A stretch of DNA of 64,000 bases, taken from contig CM034233.1 in the NCBI GenBank assembly GCA_019916065.1, positions 13,411,573 to 13,475,572 of the forward strand. Direction: 5' to 3'. Below the pieces are notes generated by a model, which saw nothing but the letters and a program-made list of their open reading frames with translations, ran no database searches and was not told where the DNA came from. How positions within the stretch are numbered: position 1 is the stretch's first letter; each line of letters begins with the position of its first letter. This document shows positions 1-10,300 of this stretch, in pieces. The translations under genes were made by a program, and so were the position numbers. Source of the stretch: Vitellaria paradoxa (lineage: Eukaryota > Streptophyta > Magnoliopsida > Ericales > Sapotaceae).

Positions 1-1424
1 TAGAAAGTTAATACTAGCTAATATAATAATGAGGTTCCTTTTAAAATTTAAAGGCAAGTAGTTGTTAAGAACGATGCTTTATATATATACAAAATATCAT
101 TTTGCTCTAATTTTTTAATTTGAAAATTTAACATAACGTGATTATTTCCTTTTCAAGGGGAAATTTTGTTCTTTTCACATTTTTATCTTCTTTGGTGTAA
201 TTGGACGAGGAGAATAACAATGAAATGAGTGTGGGCATTTATTCTCTCGTTTGATTGCATTTTAGAAGATAGAATATCATATCCATTTCATCATTTGTTC
301 TTAACTATTTTTCTTACCAAAATCATAAGAGTGGCTTATTCCCAATAGGGAGAACATTGAGTTTGATAGAATATTTACAAAATTTTTCACTATAAGTGTA
401 ATATTCAATATTATATTAAATAATTTTATGTATTAAATTAAATATTTTGTTAATCTTTGTTGAAATATTTTACTAGAATTAAATATATATTTGACTTTCA
501 TTATAAGAGTAGTGTAGGTATTTACTCATTTTTATTTTATTCTACCATTTATTCTATGATGTTACGTATATTCCTACTTTCAGACTCATTCTCCATATAT
601 ACTAAATATAATTATTCTCACACTTACTCCATTCTAGTCCTTAAGCTCATTTTAAACTTGTCTCGTTGTTGCTTTCAATCAAATGTAATATAGAACAAAA
701 GAGAAAATAATATGTGAAATTACATGGTACTTGACATCAATGACTTTTTTTTTTTTTTTAAGTATAAGTAATTGCCTCCTAAACTTCAAAATTTTTTGAA
801 ATGTTTAATGTAATTTTGGTAAAAGTTTCAAATGGCCACTGTTATTTTTTCAAAATTCTTTTTAACTTCTTTTATCTTTTTTTTTTTTTGTGTAATTTCT
901 CAACCCTGCCCCCAAATATCAAAATTTGTATATGTTAATGTGCCATTAACCCCAATCATAATCATACATCACCACTTATATATCTATCTATTCGGTAGAA
1001 AAATTTATCATCGGAACTGCTTATCACGTCAACTGAAATCCGCCCGTCGACCTACCGAACACAAAGGAAAAAGAGATTACGGCCGGAGTGGAGATCTCCG
1101 ACTGGAAAACCCTCCGATACTTAAGTTCGCAGGAGCCTTTTGTGGGTTCAAAGAAAAAATGTAATGAGTACTCAGTTGGCAATAGTGAGCGTACTTAAAT
1201 TGTGGAGTCAAGTGTTGTATTTATAGCTTGGTAAAAACAAATAAAATAATACCTGAAAATTTAGTTGTAATAATATTTCCTGACGTTTTTCCCCTCTGTC
1301 TTCTTTAAATGCCTTTCACTTCTCATTTAATGTCCTTACTTCTTATTAAATGCGTGTAGGTGATTAAATGCGGTTGTATAGCCAGAATTTAGCTTTCGAA
1401 CTATTCACCTGTCACATCTGTCTG
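1..1424. other. AT-rich intergenic DNA, no gene seen
   Basis: Open frames here are short, low in complexity and biased to Ile/Tyr/Phe, as expected by chance in AT-rich DNA. A less AT-rich patch at about 1020-1160 (runs such as cccgtcgacc and ggccggagtgg) has no recognisable protein and may be a transposon fragment. Poly-T tracts occur at about 745-760 and 880-892. Confidence 0.6.
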
Positions 1425-1538
1425 CTACTTGTAATGAGATAAACTAACTTAGTTTCTTCTATGATAGTAAATATAGTTCATCTACTTGTAATGAGATAAA
1501 CTAACTTAGTTTCTTCTATGATAGTAAATATAGTTCAT
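1425..1538. repeat. Perfect 57-bp tandem duplication
   Basis: The unit starting ctacttgtaatgagataaac runs 1425-1481 and is repeated without change at 1482-1538. Perfect identity suggests a recent duplication. It lies just before the G-box-containing repeat block. Confidence 0.9.
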
Positions 1539-1639
1539 TTATTATCATGGAACATTTATGGTTACGAGCTCATTTGAATGCAGCGGGGCTCGTCCCTGAC
1601 ATTTATTAGTTGCTACATTGAGTGCCAAACACGTAGCTT

Positions 1640-1855
1640 ATAGATATGCTCGGTGTTTGCCACGTGGCAGCACACGATGCTCACGATTATGACGTTCCAG
1701 AACTTTTAGTCGCACTCAATGTAAGCCATGTGTCACCAATTAGAGTGTTCGGAGAAAGACATTTGGCGTAACGCCACGTGTCAAAACTACAGTGTTCGGC
1801 CTTGGGCCATATGTCATTAGCTGAGAATGTTCGGCAAGATGGCACGTGTCCTAAT
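1640..1855. repeat. Degenerate tandem block with G-box cores
   Basis: A motif of the form gccaYRtgtc followed 20-30 bases later by gtgttcgg recurs from about 1726, 1773, 1806 and 1841. Exact CACGTG cores sit at 1661-1666, 1775-1780 and 1843-1848, the last two in the ABRE-like context CACGTGTC. The block has no coding content. It could be part of an old LTR, where such repeats act as enhancers, or an unlinked repeat. It lies about 5.5 kb upstream of the bZIP gene, too far to call its promoter. Confidence 0.55.
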
Positions 1856-2455
1856 TTTATTTTGCCCCAACAATATCTATCACTATTACTATCACTGCTA
1901 CCACCACTCATTCTTCCTCATGACCACCCACCTATTATTACCATCGTTGCCTACCATCAACATGCATTGCCACTATTACTCGCGATCATTACCAATATTT
2001 TCTCTGCCACCACCCTCTGTCATTGATCTCTAAATCACCTTATCTTTTTGTTCAACCCAAGATTGATTTGAATTGAGGTTGACTCAAGTTCAACTCAAAA
2101 AATAAACTAAGCAAATATGAACCGATTTTGTTAATCTTTTTAAATTGAAGTGGTCTGATTAAGGTTATAAATGGATCAAGTTACTCAAAACTTGATTGAT
2201 CTTGGTTTAATTATAGAATTACTTGAACTTAACTCAAAATATGTATGAACTTAACTTAAATCACAATTTTTAACTCGTTATATTATTAACTCTAATTAGA
2301 GTTTAACTCATTGAATTAATACTGAATAAATATAATATAAAATATTTGAGATCAATTTCATTAGTGATTTGCTCAAATTCAACTTAAAAAATAAATGAAA
2401 TGAATCTAAACTATTTTTTAAATTCATTTAACTAGCATAAATTAAATAGTTTGCT
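1856..2455. other. Intergenic DNA, no gene seen
   Basis: It starts with a pyrimidine-rich tract (about 1870-2030) with short ATNACCACC-like repeats, followed by AT-rich sequence with many variants of caactcaa. No open frame resembles a protein family. Confidence 0.5.
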
Positions 2456-2830
2456 TAGGGTGCACAAAATACCTGAAAGAAATAAAAATTTGAACTAATG
2501 CAATCATTTGGGTCAGGTTGGTTTAATTCTAGTACAAGATCAATTTGGTTTTGTATATAAAAATCATTAAGCCAATCACTTTAGTTTGATTATTGAGTTA
2601 GTATATTTTTAGACCTAAACCAACTCAACTCAATGCGATTTCAAAGCTTTGTTTTTTACATAAGGGCATTAATATGCTATGGATCTAATCTAATCAAATT
2701 AGATTGATCTGATTCTATTCTATGATATAATCGGTTCAATTTTGAGTAAACTTTTTTTTTTTGTTCCCATTAAAAATTAAATCAAATTCAATTTTATTCT
2801 AAACTCAAACCAAACTTACTCATGGACAAT
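2456..2830. repeat. Dispersed repeat with gggtgcacaaaatacc end
   Basis: The left end carries GGGTGCACAAAATACC. The same 16 bases occur in reverse orientation near 26218-26235, and both copies are followed by degenerate ggtt/aacc-rich sequence typical of non-autonomous hAT-like repeats. No target duplication could be fixed, so the right boundary is approximate and the superfamily is a guess. Confidence 0.4.
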
Positions 2831-3081
2831 CCTATAATTTACTACCTAATTTAATTTGGTACATTTACACCCCAGTATAGGTCTAAACCTTCATTTGAGA
2901 GGAGGTGAATGGGGGCAACAAAAGAAATTGAGAGTGTGTAAAAAGATTTACCTTCGGAGGAGGTGAATGGAAAGGGAAAAAAAAAAAAAAAAGAAACAGA
3001 GGCGATTAATTCACTTTCATTAACTAAGTATTCTATCACGAGTGTATTTTAAGAAATGGTGGTGGCCAATTTACCTTCATT

Positions 3082-3521
3082 AACTAGGGAGGTGTTTGGT
3101 GTAATAAAAATTGTTGAAAAATTTTAAAAATATCTAAAAATCTTTAAAATTCTTTAACACATTTTGTATTTCTCATGCTTCGTAAAATTTTTATAAATTT
3201 ATATCTATTTACATATCTCAACAACTTTTTACAAATCTCAATAATATTTTACAAACTCTAATAACTTTTCAACGAATCCTAAATACTTTTCAACGACTTT
3301 TAATGCTGACGTAAAATCGTTCCGAGGAACTCAATAAAACTGTTCCCATGGACTTAAAAAAATCGTTCGGATGATTTTTTTTTCCAAAAAGCTGAGGTAA
3401 AAGTCAAAAAAATTCACTATTGATTTTTGAAAAAAGTAGTTTGATGATTGCGCACCAAATGTTAAAAATTACTCAAATCACATTTTTCATTTTTTTCGTT
3501 ATTCAAAACGCACCCTAAGTA
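3082..3521. repeat. Tourist-like MITE family, copy 1
   Basis: The left end reads ggaggtgtttggtgtaat and the right end caaaacgcaccctaa, giving imperfect inverted ends. The interior shares long blocks with copies at 32712-33490 and 60883-61290, in the same order and orientation, including ctttaacacatttt, tcgttcggatgatttttt and gaggtaaaagtcaaaaaa. Copy 3 has a TTA target duplication, which with the GTTTGGTG-type ends suggests the PIF/Harbinger (Tourist) group. Confidence 0.65.
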
Positions 3522-4259
3522 TTTTAGCACTGAGTATATTTTATACATCTTATCATTAGTGGTATTTTTTATTATTTTCACAATTGTCCATCATAAAAAA
3601 ATATATTTTAAGTATTATCATAGTATTTTTAATAATAAATTTTATCACAGCCTCTATTTTCATTCTCATTTCTCTCGAATAAAAAAAATAAAAATAATTA
3701 GTATTGTTTCTCATCCTTCACGGTCAATTACTTTATTAATTCAAACATTTCATCTAATTGCCTGTTTTCCTTACTCCACTAATCCAATCTCTCTCAGCGG
3801 CTTCGAAGACGGCGTGCCCTTACAGTCGCAGAAAAATGAATATAGTCCGAATTCCTCTCTGAATCACAACTCAAAGGCCTCGTTTGTTTTCCGGATGTAA
3901 ACGCCGGATTGGATTGCTCATACACGGGACCCATTCACATGCCGTGCTTACTGCGCTTTTTTGGCTCCGGAAAATAAATATGTGGGGTCCATGAATTTGA
4001 TATTTGATCTGATTTTTTACCGGATGAGTTAATATTTTATTTTTGAATTTGTTTATCGTGAACATCTAAAATTTAAAAATTATTTTTTATCATATCACAT
4101 ATTAAATCATATTTTTTATTCCACTTTATATCCCATCAATTAAAGACTAAAAAAATAATTACACATAAAAAATTAATCTTATCTTTTATCTAATCTCAGT
4201 TATAAACATTACAATATTACTTAACCTCATCGTCCAATCCCTCGAACAATTACAGCTAA
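3522..4259. other. Intergenic DNA, no gene seen
   Basis: AT-rich sequence with one less AT-rich stretch at 3780-3990. An open frame at 3559-3900 is mostly low-complexity and matches no family I recognise. The stretch around 3875-3960 resembles the ends of GTTTG-type MITEs but no pair of ends was found. Confidence 0.5.
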
Positions 4260-4268
4260 AATTCAAAA

Positions 4269-5188
4269 GGGTAAATTACACTTGGACCCCCTAAATATTA
4301 GCGTAATTACACATGGACCCCCTCGACATTTCAAAATTACATTAACCTCTCTTATTTTAAAATGTTTGTAACACTAAAACCCTTCCGTTAACTTTGCCAC
4401 TAACTCCGTTAAAAATTTATTAAAAAGACAAATATACCCTCATATATTTACAAATTTATATGTAGAAAAAAAAAAGTAAAGTGAAGGAGAACGCTCTGGT
4501 TCTCGACGCGGAAGGTGTCGACAAAGGAAGAGAAAGTGTCAGCCCAGGTTATGAGGTAAATGAAGAGGTAATTGACGCCAGCACAGGTCTGATTGGAAGG
4601 TTCAGCGCCGAGGAGGTAAGTGATATTGACTGGGATGATAACCACCATCTTCATCGTCGCCTTCTTCGTCATCAACATCTACAGTGAGAACCATCTATGA
4701 TTCCCCATGGAATTCAAGATTTAGAACGAGGGAAGGAAACAAATGGACAATTGATTCGAATCAATCGATTAAGGAAAAACAGAAGAGAGCAAGGTGGATA
4801 CTGGTTTGCTGAGCTTTGACTGCTTGTTAGTTTAAACCCAAAAATGCAAACAAAAAAAGTTATACGTATATATATATATATGCATATTTTTGTACATATG
4901 CATATATGGATAGGGAATTTTTAGGAGGGTTTAGCATTCCAATCTCTCAAACCCTTGTAGTCTGATAAAACAAACATGAATTTCCCGAGAAAATCTTTTG
5001 AAGGTGAATCTGTAAATTGGAGCGACCCAAGAACAAAGGTTGGAGCTGAAGAACCCCTTTGGTTTTTTACCTGAGAATGTCCTCGTTAGACCCAGAAACA
5101 GAGAGACTAGCCTTCAATGAACAAGCCATAGCTGCGACTCAGAAAAAGAGATCATTGTTCAAGATCAAACAAAACCCAAAATCAAAAT

Positions 5189-5227
<39 letters not shown>

Positions 5228-5760
5228 CAAGAAGATGAATATATTATAATCAGATCTACAATCAAAAGCAAACAAAGACATTGATGAACAGATAAGAATC
5301 GTTACAGACCCACCAATCTTTTCTTTTTTTTCCCCTTTTTCTCTTTATCGGTTCTAGCAAGAAGATGAATATATTACCAAAAAAATAAAAAAGATTGTAG
5401 ATTTTGATTTTGATTATAGAAGATGAATACACTCCCAGCCGAAGATTCGGTAAATCCTCTCACCTGGCCGGCGATCTCTCTGGCGGTGAGTTTGGGTTTG
5501 GGTTAAAGATCAAGTATATGGCCATTCCTGTTGCAAATCTGTCGACTTGGAATCCCACCCCCCAACCAAGGGCATATTTGTCTTTTTATGTAAAAAAAAT
5601 TGTTAACTTTTAATTTTTTGTTAAAATTTAACGGTTTATTTAACAGAAGGGGTATTTGTTACAAACATTTTAAAATAAGGGAGTTAATGTAATTTTGAAA
5701 TGTCGAGGGAGTCCATGTGTAATTACGCTAATGTTTAGGGGGTCCAAGTGTAATTTACCC
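4269..5760. mobile_element. Mutator-like element with gene-like cargo (pack-MULE candidate)
   Basis: The ends are long inverted repeats. The left arm 4269 to about 4385 starts GGGTAAATTACACTTGGACC, and the right arm (about 5645 to 5760) is its reverse complement with only a few mismatches. The 9-bp target duplication AATTCAAAA is perfect at 4260-4268 and 5761-5769. Long inverted ends plus a 9-bp duplication are the signature of Mutator-like elements. The element is 1492 bp and carries no transposase. Its interior is richer in G+C than the flanks and has gene-like pieces: a + strand open frame at about 4481-4687 and a - strand ATG with a downstream splice donor (5071-5129). This fits a non-autonomous element that has picked up host gene fragments. 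The donor gene was not identified. Confidence 0.85.
5071..5129 (-). pseudogene. Possible captured first exon inside the MULE
   Basis: On the - strand an ATG at 5129-5127 opens a short frame reading MACSLKASLSVSGSNEDIL and ends at a good donor (CTCAG|GTAAAA, GT at 5070-5069). The Ser/Ala-rich start resembles a plastid transit peptide. An acceptor-like ttttatcag lies further along the same strand. The frame is only about 20 codons, so the reading as a captured exon is an inference that depends on finding the donor gene. Confidence 0.35.
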
Positions 5761-5884
5761 AATTCAAAACGCACGCATAGCAGAACACAGTTTCATAGAG
5801 AGAGTTGGAGAGAAAAGAAAAGTATTATCATTACCGTAATAGAGTTGTCAAATTTGTTTGCAACTGATGTGACATCTTACTCAT

Positions 5885-6045
5885 GATCTGTTTGGTATGT
5901 AATAATTTGTTAAAAATTTTCAAAAATTTTTATAAATCTCTGTTAACTTTATATCACATCAAATTTTTTCTCTCATTGCACGCATTACGAACTCTCTCCA
6001 AACCACAATTTATCTCATTTTTTCTTACTCCAAACAAACCCTCAA
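5885..6045. repeat. Short MITE family B, copy 1
   Basis: It runs from ctgtttggtatgtaat to cttactccaaacaaaccct, with partly inverted GTTTGG/CCAAAC ends. The interior block taaatctctgttaactttat plus atcacatcaa recurs nearly unchanged at 18662-18805. No coding content. Confidence 0.6.
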
Positions 6046-7303
6046 TTATCTTATTAAAATAATCTATGTTTGATTTTTCTTTTTTTTTTAATTATATTTT
6101 TATTTTAAATTGCCAAGAACATAACTAAAAAATATATTTTTTTCTCACATAAATTGTATTACTAACCAAACTCTTTCACCAATTAATCAAAATTTTTTAT
6201 TTTTTGCTGTCTTATAAATTTTAATAATTAAAAATAATGAGATAAAACTTTTAAAATGTTATTAATTAGTTCCCCCTTTTTTTTTTAACTATTTCTTATT
6301 CTTAAGTAACGATATTGTATGCTAATTTCTTGCAAAATATTAACTTACTTGTTTTTGGTATTTTTCTATATGTTTATTTTTATATTCATTTATTTTATTT
6401 ATTTAAATTTTTTATATATTTATTTGTATATTCACTTATTCTATTTATTTAAATTAATTTTATCATACATTTATTTTAAAAATTTAAAATTTACCAAATA
6501 TTTATTTCAAAAACTAGAAATGTGCATGCACATTGTGTGTAATTTTTATTAATTTTTATTTAAATTTTAAATATAACAAAAATTATAAAAATATTTATTT
6601 GTGTAATTTAATTAGAGGTATAAAAGTAAAATAATAAAGTAGTGAAAATTTTTAAATTTTTAAAATAATTTAATCAGAGATAATTTTTAGAAATTATTTA
6701 ATTTAATATTTAAATTAGATAAGAAGTTAAAGGATATTTTGAGAAATTAAAAAATTTTGCTAAAATTAAAATTTTATTAATTTTATGACTTCACCTTAGC
6801 GTTTCTTTTATAATAGTATAGTCTTTTTATTTTTTATTTTTTATTTTGGTAACTAATAGTGTCTAGACCACTATTTTGAGAAATTAAAAAATTTTGGTAA
6901 AATTAAAATTTTATTAATTTTGTGACTTCACCACAGCATTTCTTTTATAATAGTATAATTTTTTTTAAGTAATTATAGTGATTGGATTAGATTACGTGTA
7001 TCTCGATTAATTCTTGAAATTTTGAAATAAATGACTAGGTAAATCCCCTAATCTTCTTAAAGTAGCTACTATTAAGAAATAAATCAAAGCCTTACTTATA
7101 ATAGTATAGTTGTTTAAGTTAAATAAGAAGAAAAAAATTAGTATAAATTTGTAAAAGGTTAGCCCTATATTTCATGTTAAAATTTCCCTTACCTTAACCC
7201 AGAGAGATTAATATGCTGTAGAAAATATGGCAGCATTTGAGAGAATACTTGACAGAGATCAGAGTGAGTGTTTTGATCGGATCCCTAGAATTCCGCCGCA
7301 AAG
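6046..7303. other. Upstream region of the bZIP gene; internal 86-bp duplication
   Basis: Very AT-rich. The block 6736-6821 (attttgagaaattaaaaaat through tataatagtatag) is repeated with a few changes at 6873-6958, a spacing of 137 bp. About 100 bases before the bZIP start are less AT-rich and probably hold the 5' untranslated leader. I could not fix a TATA box or a transcription start. Confidence 0.5.
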
Positions 7304-10300
7304 ATGGCGTCGTCGAAGGTGATGGCGTCTTCCACTTCGAGAAATTCGGATCTAAGACGAAGATCGGCATCTACAAAATCATCATCGACCTCTGGGCTTG
7401 ACGACCAAAACAATCACGATAATCATCAACGGCAGGGAAGGAACAGCTGCAACGACAAGAACAACAACTGTTTAGCCTCAATGACTGTTGATGGCCTTCT
7501 GAGGAATGTCTACGGCGACCATCAAGCAGAAGAGAACACATTGCTTGAAGCCGAGATCACATTGTTGGATGCGGCCGGGGCGGTTACGGCGATTAGTGAT
7601 AACGAGGCCAACGGCGGCCGTTGCGGAGGGACAACGACGTTTCGCAGGCAGGAGAGTAGTGTATCGAATTCTGCGGTGAATAAGACGGTGGATGATGTGT
7701 GGAAAGAGATTGTGGCGGGAGGGAGGCAGTGTAAGCAGGAGGCTCCGGATGACATGATGACCTTGGAGGATTTTCTGGCGAAGGCCGGGGCAGTGGAAGA
7801 GAAGGATGTGAAGGTGGAGCCAGTGCTGCCACCGACAGAGAGGTTGAGCGGAGGGATATTTTCTTTTGATCCAATGCTGCAGAGTACGTTTCCGTCGCAG
7901 CAAAGTGTCGATGGCGTCGTAGGGTTTGGGAATGGAGTTGAAGTGATTGGAGGGAGAGGCAAGAGGCGAACTGTTTTGGAGCCCTTGGATAAGGCTGCAC
8001 AGCAGAGACAGCGGAGGATGATTAAGAATAGGGAGTCTGCAGCCAGGTCAAGGGAAAGAAAGCAGGTAAATTTATATTTTTAATTTTATAGGAACGTTTG
8101 TTATATGGTGTTAATGCATTTTACTAAGCATGGTTTCGTGGCTTCAATTGTAGGCATACCAAATTGAACTAGAATATTTAGCAGCAAAATTAGAGGAGGA
8201 GATTGAACAGCTGCTGAAAGAGAAGGTAAAACATTTTAGAATTGGAAAATTATCTAGAATTGATTTTGCCTGTTATCTAAAATGAAAGGGTCTTGTTCCT
8301 AAACAATTTTGAAAATGTTAAAGTATGTTATACAAGTTTGAGATTTATTTAGATTATCGAAATTGGGTTAATTTAAACATGATATAAGGATTTTGCATGT
8401 AATTTGGTGGAGAGATAATTCCTTAATGATCACAGCTTTCTTGGCCATCTAATTAGAGAGCATATCATGAAGCAAGCATGTTACATAGTGAAGTTAGATT
8501 CCAAAGACTTGTCTGTTTATTGGGCATGAGTTAAAATCAGATATAGGTTGTTCCTAACAAGAACCATCATTTTTCAGCTTGTCAAAACTTACTTCCTTTG
8601 AATAAAGAGTGTATTATTTACTATGGGAATGAACACAAATTTTCTTATTTGGTCAAATCACCAGTCTCCTTTGGCTGATTCTTTACTTTTTCTTGATAAG
8701 TAAAAAATTATTAAAGGTCACCAAAAGGGATGCCACCTAATTACAAAAGCAAAGTACCAATCAAAAGCACACTTAAATGGCCGAATTCTCTACACAATCC
8801 ATAAAACGATGCAAATTAGGTGGACCCTGATAACCAATATTCTCTCATAATCTATTTTCCATTTTTGTGACAATTCCATAACTTGCATTTAGTACAACCA
8901 GGTGCTAGTTAAGTGAACTTCAAATTTATGAGGAGCATCTGTTTGTATATTGTATCTTTTGCTCTATGAATAAGCAAACTGGGGTGTTGATAATGAATGC
9001 TTTGCAATATATGTTTATCATTATTTCCCCATTTTAGCATCTAAAATTTTAACACCATGATGTTAGTGTTTTCTTTCACCTAAGGATTCAAGTGGCCTTT
9101 ATTTTGTTCTTTTAGACTAGGTATAACCTACCGAATTTTGTTTGAACTACATTCTTTTTTTTTGGGGGGGGGGGGGTTGCAAATATTGCTACCAAAGAAC
9201 CATTTGAAAAATATGGATTGTCAATTCTTTGATATCTAATATATGTGTATAGTCTTATGTAATAGGTGTATACTTCTCTTACTAAAAATTGTTAAATGCA
9301 GTTGGCTTCATTTTGTTCTTCCTGAATGGTTATTACCTCCAGAATTACTTGGCTACATATCTGTGTCCATAAGATATGATAAGGGTAAGGGTATGAGATA
9401 TATGTTTGAATCCCATATTCAATTAGATACTTGGATATAAAGAATCTCCTTTTTACCATGGATTGAAGATAAAAATCTCTTATTTTCTTTCTTCCCCCCC
9501 CCCCCCCCCCCCCAAAAAAAAAAAAATTCCATTAATTTCACCTACATTTCTTAATAATAATGGTATGTTATGATAGTATATTATACAATATGCAATATGA
9601 ATAAATGGTCATGATGTGTCATGTATCCATGTCTAACTTTTGAATACATATCCCAATATCCTAAGTTTAAAGTTTAGAATGTTTAAGATCTGGACACATA
9701 ACCACACCCGCACCCACACCATCACCCGCACCCTCACCCGCACCTGTACTCATATTCTACTCCATTTAACATAGGTTACGTCCTTTTTTTTTTTAAATGT
9801 TCTGAAATGCACTATTTTGCTAATATAAACTTTTTCTAGCCTATTGGAGTTAAAAATAGGGATAAATGCTTTTTTTTTTCCCCCTCCCCTGCACTTAAGG
9901 TGAAAATCACTTACATCTCCTAAACTTAAAAAACCTACCTTTATACTCCTTTTATTTTGAACTAAAGTGAAATCATTAAAGAATCCATCAAAGAAAACAA
10001 TTTTGGCTCTTAGTAATTTTAAAATTTTCATTTATACCCCATGTAGTTCAAATTATCTACACTTATACCCTTGATTCTATTTTGATTTTTAATGGGTGTT
10101 GTTATCTTTTCACTTGAAAATTTAACGCCGTCTATGATTCCACTTTGGTCCAAAGTATAAGAGGTGCAAATGTAGGTTTTTAAAGTTCAGGAGGTGTAAG
10201 TGTTTTTATCTTAAATACAAGGGGTAGAAAAGTAATTATCCCTTAAAAATATTACCAGACAGGCAGTTGGTCATGGTCTGATTCGTTGCTCGTGGTGAAG

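Noticed and set aside
7478..8000. Three long - strand frames opposite the bZIP first exon
   Set aside because: They are antisense shadows of a GC-richer exon, overlap each other, and match no family, while the + frame has the full bZIP motif set.
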